A DNA stretch of 50,630 bases. Source: CAYPXN01 sp964470915 (GTDB lineage Bacteria > UBA10199 > JADFYH01). Where the stretch lies: contig CAYYEM010000011.1 in NCBI GenBank assembly GCA_964470915.1, positions 1 through 50,630 of the forward strand, given 5' to 3'. The translations under genes and the position numbers were made by a program. Under the pieces are notes generated by a model. The model saw only the letters and a program-made list of their open reading frames with translations. It was not told where the DNA came from and made no database searches. How positions within the stretch are numbered: position 1 is the stretch's first letter; every line of letters begins with the position of its first letter. Positions 18,801 through 27,033 of this stretch are shown one piece after another.

Positions 18801-18904
18801 CGAAATCCCCAAGAAGCTGCGGCACGCATCTTAAGGCTTACTCAAATTATGTTACGCGAAGCAGAAACTTGTTTTGCTTCTGCACGTACTCTCACCACTG
18901 AAGC
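15882..18904 (+). CDS. Giant EF-hand protein (second of pair), 5' part up to gap
   Basis: 1007 residues are visible before the gap, and the chain continues after it (19005-19489), so the whole is about 1200 residues or more. Three EF-hand loops stand at residues about 162-173 (NRDDNEEVSLEE), 201-212 (DSNHDHKITLEE) and 238-249 (DSDHNHELDINE), and a weaker one near 31 (ADIDGNNQLN); the last two clear loops form a canonical tandem pair. Residues 270-800 are helical and polar. A Gly-rich hydrophobic stretch follows near 870 (MLFGIGSAIIKGLGYGFGLGG). There is no signal peptide. ATG 15882 has AGGTG upstream; an in-frame GTG at 15792 would add 30 residues but has no ribosome-binding site. I know no family for the full chain. 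Ca binding is well supported, the function is not. Confidence 0.85.
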
Positions 18905-19004
18905 NNNNNNNNNNNNNNNNNNNNNNNNNNNNNNNNNNNNNNNNNNNNNNNNNNNNNNNNNNNNNNNNNNNNNNNNNNNNNNNNNNNNNNNNNNNNNNNN
19001 NNNN
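18905..19004. other. Assembly gap (100 N)
   Basis: A run of exactly 100 N inside the second giant gene. The reading frame changes across it, which shows that its true length is not a multiple that keeps frame at 100. Confidence 0.95.
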
Positions 19005-19489
19005 TACGCCACCTTCAAAGCACTCAAAGCGAAATGGAAGGCCTCAACAATTATCAAAGTCATTTGCTCCGACGGGGTGCCTTGGCAGCAGGCGGCCTTT
19101 ATGGCCTCGCTCAATTGAGTGAAAACACAGCAGCTTCTCAAGTGGCTGCTCGAATGATTAATCCTGCGGCAGTCATCGCTCAAAATCCTCTCATGCAGGG
19201 AGGAAGTTGGCAGCTTTATTTCCTGACTTGGCAAATGGCTAATCAAGCTACTCTTAGCGATGAGTATCGAACTAATCCGAGCCTTCAAGAATGGGCTTTG
19301 GAAATGGGCATTGCAGGCACTGACATAAGCCCCGATCAATTAATGGGTGCTTATCAAGCACATCAACGCTATCGAGGAAGTCGTGCCATTTATCGAGATG
19401 CCTTTTTGAGCCCTGTGCGAGAAAGTAACGAGGCTGAAAGAATTCGCTCTGAAAATTTAAGATTTCCAACAACCACTTCTTCGCAATAA
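19005..19489 (+). CDS. Giant EF-hand protein (second of pair), 3' part after gap
   Basis: The frame beginning at 19007 is open from the gap to TAA 19489 and gives about 160 residues (RHLQSTQSEMEGLNNYQSH, then a Gly/Ala-rich stretch RGALAAGGLYGLAQL). It has the same helical, Gln/Ala-rich style as the first part and no start signal of its own, so it is read as the C-terminus of the same protein. The frame that runs on directly from the first part through the N run stops at 19118 and is an artefact of the fixed gap size. The Met at 19034 should not be taken as a gene start. It is convergent with the lipoprotein gene that ends at 19501. Confidence 0.7.
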
Positions 19490-19500
19490 TAATATAAATT

Positions 19501-20157
19501 TTATTGTGGGGGTGGAAGCTTGGGAATAGGCGGATTTTGGCGACTAGGAGTTTGCGAGCCAACTTTATTACCCTTTTTACCAGCTCCTGCAGGACTAAAC
19601 TTGTCCGCCACCACATCATCTCCGCCACTTCCTGCGGGGACAGCTCGTTCCAGTGAAGAAGACGCAACCGCATCGAAATTTTGTTTCAAAACTGCTGAAT
19701 AAAATGCAATGGAACGAAAGCCTTCCAAATCTACATTTTGAGGGAAAAACAAATCAAAGGTTTGGCTATAGCCCATTTGCACCCCTGCAGGATATTCTAC
19801 TAAGTCTTTTACTTTAGGTGGGAGAATGTCCCAGATTTTTGGGTCTCGAATTCTCAAAGACACAATGGCTTTTTGTTTACGACCCCAAGCATCTTCTACC
19901 ATCCATTGATCGTTATTAGGATCAAGCTTGATCATGTCTACTGACCGATTCGTAATGGCAACGGTTAAAATTTTATAACCAGGAACTACCTCATCGAGTT
20001 TTTTGTCATAAGTTGCATCAATCGTAATTCCCCAATTGGGAACATTCAATCGTTGCGAAGAACTGGTTTTAGATTCTTTCTTTGAAGAAGTAACACAAGC
20101 AGAAAAAGTAGCGATGAACACAATAAACAAAAAAGATAAAATTTTTCTTTCTTTCAT
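19501..20157 (-). CDS. Predicted lipoprotein of unknown function
   Basis: 218 residues. The N-terminus is a lipoprotein signal (MKERK, hydrophobic core, FSAC with Cys21). Residues 38-165 look like a beta-sandwich domain (GITIDATYDKKL, ILTVAITNRSVDMIKLDP) of the sort seen in secreted DUF4352-like proteins. The tail is Gly-, Lys- and Pro-rich (ends PPIPKLPPPQ) and disordered. It lies 9 bases after the oppF gene on the same strand, so it may be the last gene of the opp operon, and its product may sit near that importer in the periplasm. No enzymatic motif is visible. Confidence 0.7.
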   Translation of the reverse strand: MKERKILSFLFIVFIATFSACVTSSKKESKTSSSQRLNVPNWGITIDATYDKKLDEVVPGYKILTVAITNRSVDMIKLDPNNDQWMVEDAWGRKQKAIVSLRIRDPKIWDILPPKVKDLVEYPAGVQMGYSQTFDLFFPQNVDLEGFRSIAFYSAVLKQNFDAVASSSLERAVPAGSGGDDVVADKFSPAGAGKKGNKVGSQTPSRQNPPIPKLPPPQ

Positions 20158-20166
20158 AAAACACCT

Positions 20167-21159
20167 TTAATCCATTTGAACTTTAGGAATTTTATCAGCC
20201 AAGTGGCAAGCAACATAATGTTTCGTCACCGGCTGACCAACACCAAAATTCCCTAACATAGGGATTTTTTCTTTGCAAACCTCTTCCGCAAAAGGACATC
20301 GGGGGTGAAAAGCACAGCCAGAAGGGGGATTGATAGGGGATGGCACCTCCCCCTGAAGAATTTTTTTACTCTTTGATTTCGATTGAAGGGGTAAGGCCTC
20401 AAGCAAGGCTTGGGTATAGGGATGCCGGCATTCCATCAAATTTTGGGCAGGAAATCTCTCTACAATTCTCCCCAAATACATCACTGCAATTTCATCACTG
20501 ACATGCTGAACCACCTTGAGATCATGAGAAATAAAAAGGTAGGTGAGAGAAAACTTTTCTTTTAGCTCCAGCAAAAGATTCAAAATCTGAGATTGAATCG
20601 ACACATCCAAAGCCGAAACAGGTTCATCACATACAATGAGTTTAGGTAACAGACTCAAAGCCCGAGCAATACCAATCCGCTGACGTTGACCTCCCGAAAA
20701 TTCATGAGGGTATTTAAAGGCGGCTTCCACAGATAGCCCCACCATTTTCAACAAATCAGCCACTCTTTCTTCACGCTCTTCACGATTACCACGCCCAGCG
20801 ATCACCCAGCTCTCAGATAAAGTAGCTCCAATCGTCATGCGAGGGTTTAGCGAAGAATAAGGATCCTGAAATACAATCTGAATATTTTTTCTTAAGGCCC
20901 TCAATTCCTTTGAAGACACTTTGCCTAAATTCTGATTCTGAAATAGCACTTCACCTTCATCGGCTTTGAGTAAATTCAGTATAATTCTTGCCAAAGTGCT
21001 CTTGCCACACCCTGATTCTCCGACCAAGCCTAGGACTTTACCTTCTTCTATTTCCAGGTCTACCCCTTGCAAAGCATGCACCTGGGCTTTTACTTTCCCA
21101 AAAAAATTTTCCTTAACAGGAAATTTTTTGACCAGATTTTTAATCTCAAGAAGTGGCAT
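20167..21159 (-). CDS. oppF: Peptide ABC transporter ATP-binding protein (OppF-like)
   Basis: 330 residues. Walker A GLVGESGCGKST near residue 44, signature FSGGQRQRIGIARALS, Walker B LIVCDEPVSALDVSIQ, and the oligopeptide-transporter C-terminal domain with its Cys cluster (GCAFHPRCPFAEEVC), which in DppD/OppD-type proteins binds a 4Fe-4S cluster. The F-type wording (LVKKFPVKENFFG with a VHALQGVDLEI strand) separates it from the D subunit. It starts one base after the oppD stop. With OppD it powers uptake of peptides or similar solutes through OppB and OppC. Confidence 0.92.
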   Translation of the reverse strand: MPLLEIKNLVKKFPVKENFFGKVKAQVHALQGVDLEIEEGKVLGLVGESGCGKSTLARIILNLLKADEGEVLFQNQNLGKVSSKELRALRKNIQIVFQDPYSSLNPRMTIGATLSESWVIAGRGNREEREERVADLLKMVGLSVEAAFKYPHEFSGGQRQRIGIARALSLLPKLIVCDEPVSALDVSIQSQILNLLLELKEKFSLTYLFISHDLKVVQHVSDEIAVMYLGRIVERFPAQNLMECRHPYTQALLEALPLQSKSKSKKILQGEVPSPINPPSGCAFHPRCPFAEEVCKEKIPMLGNFGVGQPVTKHYVACHLADKIPKVQMD

Positions 21160-21160
21160 A

Positions 21161-22234
21161 TTAATAAATGATACACCTTACTTTTTGTCCTTCACCCACA
21201 TAGTTAATTCTGGGCAGAGATTCACCACAAGCAATCACTGCCCTGGGGCAACGATTTGAAAAACGGCAACCTGAAGGCAGTTTCATTGGATTTGGTACAG
21301 TACCAGGAATGGTGTAAAGCTTTTGCTTCAAGCCCTGGTTAATTTTTGGAATCGATTCTATCAAACCTAAAGTATAGGGATGCTTAGGTCGTCGGAATAA
21401 AACTTTTGTAGGAGCTTGTTCAACCACTTTGCCTGCATACATCACCATCACTTCATCACAGTTTTGAGATACTACACCCAAATCATGGGTAATAAGAATC
21501 ATCGACATGTTCATTTCTTGAATCATCTCAGCCATCAAATCTAAAATTTGGGCCTGAACCGTGACATCCAGCGCTGTGCTTGGCTCATCGGCAATGAGAA
21601 TTTCTGGGTTGCAAGAAAGAGCCATGGCAATCATCACTCTTTGCCGCATACCTCCAGACATTTGATGAGGATAATCATCGACTCTCTTTTCGGCATCTGA
21701 GATCTTCACCTTACGAAGCATTTCTATCGCTTTTTCTTTTGAATCCCTTTTCGACAAACCCTGATGAACCTGAATCGCTTCCATGATTTGATCCCCCACT
21801 GTAAAAACAGGGTTCAAACTCGTCATGGGTTCCTGAAAAATCATGGCAATCTTATTGCCACGAATTTTCAACATTTCTTCTTCAGAAATTTTTAAAAGAT
21901 CAATGGCATCTCCCCTTGCTACAGGATCTTTCACTTCCGCTTCTTTAGCAAAACCTACCTGCAAAACCTCTTGTTTTTCCAAACTCAACAATTTAGGCCA
22001 TTCTTTTTCAACGGGCTTTTGATAAAACAACACTTTTCCATCCATGATTTTTCCAGGAGGATCAATCAAACGCAAAAGCGAAAGAGCCATCACTGACTTG
22101 CCACAACCCGACTCGCCCACAATGCCTAAAACTTTTCCCTTCTCAAGGCTAAATGAAAGCTCATCTACTGCTCGCAAGTTTCCCTCTTCGCTTTCAAATT
22201 CTGTCACCAAATTTTGTACTTCAAGCAATTTCAT
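21161..22234 (-). CDS. oppD: Peptide ABC transporter ATP-binding protein (OppD-like)
   Basis: 357 residues, somewhat longer than usual. Walker A GIVGESGCGKSVM near residue 40, signature MSGGMRQRVMIAMALS, Walker B ILIADEPSTALDVT, H-loop ITHDLGVV, and the C-terminal Cys motif GCRFSNRCPRA. An insertion of about 40 residues follows the Walker A region (about 75-115, with KEAEVKDPVARGDAIDLLK), which typical OppD proteins lack. It overlaps oppC by 4 bases (ATGA, 22231-22234), so translation is coupled. It forms the ATPase dimer with OppF at the inner membrane. Confidence 0.92.
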   Translation of the reverse strand: MKLLEVQNLVTEFESEEGNLRAVDELSFSLEKGKVLGIVGESGCGKSVMALSLLRLIDPPGKIMDGKVLFYQKPVEKEWPKLLSLEKQEVLQVGFAKEAEVKDPVARGDAIDLLKISEEEMLKIRGNKIAMIFQEPMTSLNPVFTVGDQIMEAIQVHQGLSKRDSKEKAIEMLRKVKISDAEKRVDDYPHQMSGGMRQRVMIAMALSCNPEILIADEPSTALDVTVQAQILDLMAEMIQEMNMSMILITHDLGVVSQNCDEVMVMYAGKVVEQAPTKVLFRRPKHPYTLGLIESIPKINQGLKQKLYTIPGTVPNPMKLPSGCRFSNRCPRAVIACGESLPRINYVGEGQKVRCIIY

Positions 22235-23292
22235 CCTTTTAACCTCGGATCAATTGCATCCCTTAAGCCTTCTCCAACTAAGTTATAAGAAGTAATCGTC
22301 AAAAAAATTGCCAAGCCGGGGAAAAGCGTTAACCACCAGGCAATATCAATAAAATCTCGCGATTGAGATAAAATATCTCCCCAACTAGGAGTGGGAGGCT
22401 GAACCCCAAAACCTAAAAAGGAAAGAGAAGATTCTACTAAAATAGCGCTCGCAACTCCAAAGGTTGCAGAAACTAAGACAGGAGCCAAGGCATTAGGTAA
22501 AATATGGCGGAATATGATTCGATACCACGTGGCACCTTGCACTTTTGCTGCAGCAACATACTCACTTTGTCTGTGTTTTAAAAATTCGCCTCGCACCAAA
22601 CGTGCAATGCCTGTCCAACCCGTTAAACCGATAATAATCATGATGTTATAAATCGATGGACCCACAAAAGCGAGAACAGCCAAAATTAAAAAGAAGGTAG
22701 GAAAACAAATGATGATTTCAATCAGTCGACTAATCAAAATATCTATTTTCCCGCCGAAGTAACCGGCACAAGCTCCAAGAAAAATTCCGATCATCAGATA
22801 AATTCCCACCGCCACAAAACCTACCGATAAAGAAATACGAGAACCATAAATCATACGGCTGGCAACATCGCGGCCTTGTTCGTCGGTCCCCATAAGGTGT
22901 TCCCAAGAAGGAGGAGATAAAATGGAATCCAAATCATATTGACTAGGAGAATAAGGAATAAGCGCCCAGATAATTTCCACATCTTCACGTTTTGTAAAAT
23001 CAGGATTTTGAATAGTTTCAGGAGGAAGATCTGGATATTTCACCCAATATTGAGTTGGAAATAAATCTCTTAAAATAGGGAAATAAACTTTATCTCCCAC
23101 TTTCACATAATAAGGTTCTGAGTTGGCAAGCAAAGGTGCAAAAATTGCTATCGCAAAAGTCATGAGCACCAAAGCAAAACCCAAACGAGCTAACTGATTT
23201 TTCCGAAACTCCTTCCAAGCCAATCGCCAAAAGGAAGGTGATTTTTTCTTAAATCGGATTTTGGTTTCAGTATTTTGAATTTCTAAAGGCAT
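22231..23292 (-). CDS. oppC: Peptide ABC transporter permease (OppC-like)
   Basis: 353 residues from ATG 23292; a TTG two codons earlier is less likely. The N-terminal OppC_N segment (FRKNQLARLGFALVLMTF) is followed by a periplasmic stretch of about 90 residues, then HLMGTDEQGRDVASRMIYG and the BPD_transp_1 permease domain with the EAA-type loop (YVAAAKVQGATWYRIIFRHI). Five to six membrane segments. The long periplasmic part resembles YejE more than E. coli OppC, so YejABEF-type peptide or microcin uptake is an alternative. It lies in the opp gene cluster between oppB and oppD. Confidence 0.9.
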   Translation of the reverse strand: MPLEIQNTETKIRFKKKSPSFWRLAWKEFRKNQLARLGFALVLMTFAIAIFAPLLANSEPYYVKVGDKVYFPILRDLFPTQYWVKYPDLPPETIQNPDFTKREDVEIIWALIPYSPSQYDLDSILSPPSWEHLMGTDEQGRDVASRMIYGSRISLSVGFVAVGIYLMIGIFLGACAGYFGGKIDILISRLIEIIICFPTFFLILAVLAFVGPSIYNIMIIIGLTGWTGIARLVRGEFLKHRQSEYVAAAKVQGATWYRIIFRHILPNALAPVLVSATFGVASAILVESSLSFLGFGVQPPTPSWGDILSQSRDFIDIAWWLTLFPGLAIFLTITSYNLVGEGLRDAIDPRLKG

Positions 23293-23317
23293 ATTCAATA
23301 TAAAAACGACTTTGTTC

Positions 23318-24433
23318 CTACTCCATCACTTTTTCGAAACTAATTCTCGGATCTATCCACACATAAAGTAAATCAGATAAAAGCAAAGAAAGTAAAGTTA
23401 AGATGGCCTCAATAGATGCAATGGCCATAATAGTGGGGTAATCTCTTGCCAAAACTGATTCAAATCCCAACTTTCCCATTCCTGGAATTGAAAAAATTTG
23501 CTCAATAATGACACTTCCACCTAACAAAGCAGGCAATAAAGTTCCCATTAAAGTAACGAGGGGGATAAGCGAATTTCGGAACGCATGCTTCCAAATCACT
23601 GTCTTACGCGAAAGGCCTTTAGCCCTCGCTGTTCGAATGTAATCTTGCCGAATTACTTCTAACATGCTTGACCGTGAAAAACGGGATAGAAATGCAAAGC
23701 TCCCATAAACCATACAAGTAATTGGTAAGACTAAATGCCAACCCACATCCAACAACCATCGATACCACACAAAATTTTCTGCTCCATCTGAACTAAAACC
23801 TACCATCGGAAACCAATTTAAGCCGTCTGCACTTGAAAACAACATCATTAGAATTGTCGCCACCCAAAAAGTAGGTAGTGAATAGAGAATAAATAAATTG
23901 AGCATTACAAACTTATCTAATTTTGAATCTCTGCGAAGTGCAGAATAAACCCCTAAAGGAATAGAGATGAGATACACGATTAAAATCTCGATCAGATTTA
24001 AAGTAAGGGTAATAGGCAGGGCTTCCTTGATTTTTTCAATAACAGGCCTGTGATCTTTGAAGCTTTCTCCAAAATCAAACTTTAGAAAACGTTTGAGCCA
24101 TTGCCAATATTGAATACTATTTTTCCCAACTGCTTCTGCACTTTTCCTAAACCAGTTTTGTGTTTCGACATCTGTAATCCCAAAAAAATTTGCATTGGTA
24201 GAATGGATAAAATGCTCATACCAAGCCGGAAGGGGGGTATCGAGGCCATAGAGTTTATTAAGCTGATCCAAAGCTTCCTTAGAAATTGATTGGGCCTTCA
24301 GGCCTTCGGCAGCTTGTAATTTAACCGACAAAGGGCTGCCTGGCGCAAAACGGATAATAAAATAAGTCATGAGTGTAATTCCCAGAAAAGTGGGAATAAG
24401 AAGCAGTAATCTTTTTAAAAGATAGGTTTTCAT
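23318..24433 (-). CDS. oppB: Peptide ABC transporter permease (OppB-like)
   Basis: 371 residues. The N-terminal helix (YLLKRLLLLIPTFLGITLMTYFIIRFAPGSP shortened here: LLIPTFLGITL) and the PGSP turn are classic for OppB/DppB. The EAA loop (YIRTARAKGLSRKTVIWKHA) and the end of the permease domain (LLGGSVIIEQIFSIPGMG) follow. A periplasmic insert of about 60 residues after PGSP (with LYGLDTPLPAWYEHF) makes it longer than OppB of E. coli and closer to YejB. It lies 93 bases after oppA; the interval contains a palindromic repeat that could stabilise the upstream mRNA or set unequal expression of binding protein and permease. Confidence 0.92.
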   Translation of the reverse strand: MKTYLLKRLLLLIPTFLGITLMTYFIIRFAPGSPLSVKLQAAEGLKAQSISKEALDQLNKLYGLDTPLPAWYEHFIHSTNANFFGITDVETQNWFRKSAEAVGKNSIQYWQWLKRFLKFDFGESFKDHRPVIEKIKEALPITLTLNLIEILIVYLISIPLGVYSALRRDSKLDKFVMLNLFILYSLPTFWVATILMMLFSSADGLNWFPMVGFSSDGAENFVWYRWLLDVGWHLVLPITCMVYGSFAFLSRFSRSSMLEVIRQDYIRTARAKGLSRKTVIWKHAFRNSLIPLVTLMGTLLPALLGGSVIIEQIFSIPGMGKLGFESVLARDYPTIMAIASIEAILTLLSLLLSDLLYVWIDPRISFEKVME

Positions 24434-24445
24434 ATGCCTTTAATA

Positions 24446-24520
24446 CCGTTCGTCCTGAGCCCGTCGAAGGACACAGCGAAAATCTATTTTGTTCATGGTT
24501 CGAGAGTCTCACCACGAACG
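24446..24520. repeat. REP-like inverted repeat between oppA and oppB
   Basis: CCGTTCGTCCTGAGCCCGTC (from 24446) faces its imperfect inverted copy ending at 24520 (CATGGTTCGAGAGTCTCACC, then ACGAACG). Both arms follow the pattern CGTTCGTnnTGAGnnnnTCGAA, a palindromic intergenic repeat found in many bacterial genomes. A degenerate copy lies at 43966-44018. Its place inside an operon, between genes and not in them, is typical of REP elements. Confidence 0.65.
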
Positions 24521-24526
24521 ACTCTT

Positions 24527-26158
24527 TCACTCGCTCACTTTCCACTCCAGCACATCTAATCCACCCCGATATACAACTACATTTTTAAAACGTTTATTAC
24601 GCGCGACTAAAGCTTCACCCGTATATAAAAAGGTGTAAGGCTGTTCATCCGCTACAATTTCATGAAAATGATGATAAAGTTCTGTTCTTTTTTCTTTATC
24701 GAAAGTCACCCGTGCTTCTTCCATAATTTTATCTGCTTCAGGATTATCAAAACCCACAAAGTTAGACCCTTCCTTGATTTGCGAGGAGTGCCAAACCTGA
24801 TAAGGATCTTCATCAAAACCAAATGCCCAACCTAAGGAAGTGGCATCAAAATCCCGTTTATTCACTCGACCAATAAAAGCCGCCCATTCCATGGTCTGAA
24901 TATTAATCTCAATACCAGCCTTGGCAAAATCTTCTTTCATGATGCTGGAAAGTCTCTCATAAAAACGAGCTCCCGAGGGAATTAAAAAGTTAAACTTGAA
25001 AGGAACTCGAACTTTTACGACTTTTTCACCCTCTTTTTCTTCGATCTCTTTATCCCTCAAGCCATCCCCATCACTATCCACCCAGCCTGCCTCATCGAGC
25101 ATTTTTTTAGCTGCTTCAGGATCAAAAGGTAAGGGAACAATTTTCTGGTTATATTCGTAGGCTTGAAAGAAAAACGGGCCACTAATCACTTTGCCTAATC
25201 CAAATTCGAGCTTTTTCACAATCGCTTGGCGATTCACCAGCATGGTTAAGGCTTGTCGCACTTTTTTATCTTGAAAATACGGACGACGTAAATTCCAGCC
25301 AATAAAACGATAGCCTGGGGTGTAATATTCATGACGGATAAAATTTTCTTGAAAACTTTTGGTATTACTTTGCTTCATCCATTGAATAGGTCGAAGAGAA
25401 GCAAGATCTATTTCACCTTTTTTCAGTTCTTGAAGGGCAACCGCATCATCACTAATAATTTTAAATTGAATCCCCTTAATTTCTGGAATGCGATTTTTAT
25501 CCCAATAACTCTCATTACGTTCCAATACAATTTTTTTGCCCGTATCCCATTTTATAAATTTATATGGCCCTGTACCAATCGGATGACGGCCTGCTGGATT
25601 GGTATTAAAGTTTTGCCCGTCGTCGTAAATATGTTTTGCGACAATTGGAATGCCTCCACAAAACTCTAAGGCTTTGAAATAAGGCCGCGCATAAGTAAAT
25701 CGGATAGTGTAATCATCCAACTTTTCAACTTTTTTAATATCTTTGTAATACACCCTTAAATGAGGAGCATCCACTTTTGGATCTTGAATGCGATCATAGG
25801 TGTAAAGTACATCTTCTGCTGTGAAGGGAACTCCATCGTGCCACTTTACATCCTGGCGAAGATGAAAGGTAAAAATAAGCTTATCTTCTGAAATGTCCCA
25901 GGAAGTTGCAAGACGAGGAATAAGTTCTAGCGTTTTATTATCACGATCAATCAAGCTGTCGTAAACGAAACCATTAATTCGGCTTTCATAAGCATCAGTC
26001 GCGATCACTCGATTGAGAGTATCCGGCTCAGCTCCCAAATGCCATATCAACCAGGCAGGATCCTTGGGATCTCGAACCGAACAAGAGGATACAACTAAAA
26101 CAATAAGAAATAGTAAAAAGTACCCACAAATTTTCTTTTTACTTTCAAGGAAGTGCAT
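24527..26158 (-). CDS. oppA: Peptide-binding lipoprotein, SBP family 5 (OppA-like)
   Basis: 543 residues. A lipoprotein signal with lipobox VSSC (Cys26) is followed by the family 5 solute-binding fold: GAEPDTLNRV near residue 43, the signature LATSWDISEDKLIFTFHLR...VKWHDGVPFTAEDVLYTYD, HPIGTGPYKF and KKVRQALTMLVNR. An Asp-rich insert near residue 355 (DSDGDGLRDKE) is unusual for the family and may bind Ca. It starts inside the end of the LolB-like gene (14-base overlap). It captures peptides in the periplasm and delivers them to OppBC. Confidence 0.92.
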   Translation of the reverse strand: MHFLESKKKICGYFLLFLIVLVVSSCSVRDPKDPAWLIWHLGAEPDTLNRVIATDAYESRINGFVYDSLIDRDNKTLELIPRLATSWDISEDKLIFTFHLRQDVKWHDGVPFTAEDVLYTYDRIQDPKVDAPHLRVYYKDIKKVEKLDDYTIRFTYARPYFKALEFCGGIPIVAKHIYDDGQNFNTNPAGRHPIGTGPYKFIKWDTGKKIVLERNESYWDKNRIPEIKGIQFKIISDDAVALQELKKGEIDLASLRPIQWMKQSNTKSFQENFIRHEYYTPGYRFIGWNLRRPYFQDKKVRQALTMLVNRQAIVKKLEFGLGKVISGPFFFQAYEYNQKIVPLPFDPEAAKKMLDEAGWVDSDGDGLRDKEIEEKEGEKVVKVRVPFKFNFLIPSGARFYERLSSIMKEDFAKAGIEINIQTMEWAAFIGRVNKRDFDATSLGWAFGFDEDPYQVWHSSQIKEGSNFVGFDNPEADKIMEEARVTFDKEKRTELYHHFHEIVADEQPYTFLYTGEALVARNKRFKNVVVYRGGLDVLEWKVSE

Positions 26159-26954
26159 TCAACCTTTTTGCATCCGGCAAAGGATTAAATTGGATTGTCA
26201 ATGGAACCAACATCGGTCCGATTCCAAGAGTCAAATCCTTATAATTTATTTCAATTTCATTTTTGGTTTTTAAATCTTTTAACTTTACATGCGAAGGGAC
26301 ATTAACATCCGTCTCTTTTGTAGGATTTAATGTTTGCGGATGAAACCGCCCTCCCTCGTATTCGAAAGCAAGACTAGCACCTTCTCCCTTTAAGGCCAAG
26401 TGTACAATCGCATTCTGGGATAAGTCCCAAATAATTTCACCTCGTGGAATCCGGATGATATATTGAGATGAATCACTATTTTTGAATACTTTGGCTTCTT
26501 TTAAATCGAGTGGGGGGATTTTACCCACAAAAAGCCCCAAGGTTTCTTCTAAATCAGAGGCTAAGGGAATAAATTTTCGAATGCTCTTTTCATTCAACTC
26601 CCCTTCCCAATATTCTTTACGAATAAAATCTTGCCAAAATAGACTTGAGCCATCCGACATTAATTGAAAACTTGTATTGGCTAAATCATCGAGGGTTTCA
26701 AAATAAAATGAAAAAGGAAATTGTATTTTAATCACCTCATCGAAGTTGATTTTTTGTCCTCTTACTTTTAATCGCACTTTTGCATAGGCCTTCACACCTT
26801 TAATTTTCTGCAAAGATTGGATGTATCTCTCCACTGTCTTCAAAAGGTTTTGTTGTTCATTTTCAGGCAGGGCAATTCGAGGGGGTGTTTTTGCCGTACA
26901 GGCAAAAAATAAACATAATAGTAAAAAGGGAAAAAAATTAGCCTTTCGACTCAT
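26145..26954 (-). CDS. LolB/DUF4292-like outer-membrane lipoprotein
   Basis: 269 residues. The N-terminus is a lipoprotein signal (lipobox FFAC, Cys19). The mature chain has the curved-sheet pattern of LolA/LolB-like proteins: an N-terminal helix (ENEQQNLLKTVERYIQSLQKIKGVKAYAKVRLKV cut here to QSLQKIKGVKAYAKV), then alternating strands (FSFYFETLDDLANTSFQLMS, SSLFWQDF). This is the usual look of DUF4292 or LolB-like proteins encoded beside TPR lipoproteins. It overlaps oppA by 14 bases and follows a TPR lipoprotein gene. It may help to sort lipoproteins to the outer membrane; sequence alone does not prove this. Confidence 0.65.
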   Translation of the reverse strand: MSRKANFFPFLLLCLFFACTAKTPPRIALPENEQQNLLKTVERYIQSLQKIKGVKAYAKVRLKVRGQKINFDEVIKIQFPFSFYFETLDDLANTSFQLMSDGSSLFWQDFIRKEYWEGELNEKSIRKFIPLASDLEETLGLFVGKIPPLDLKEAKVFKNSDSSQYIIRIPRGEIIWDLSQNAIVHLALKGEGASLAFEYEGGRFHPQTLNPTKETDVNVPSHVKLKDLKTKNEIEINYKDLTLGIGPMLVPLTIQFNPLPDAKRLNALP

Positions 26955-27033
26955 TATTTACTCATATTCTTTGAGTAAAAGAATATCAATTTATTAAACG
27001 AGGGTTTGTTGAAATCGGATATGAAAGTCTGTT

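Noticed and set aside
26964..26986. 9-bp AT-rich inverted repeat as terminator
   Set aside because: It has no T-run on the minus strand and lies just before a start codon. It is noted only within the neighbouring gene entry.
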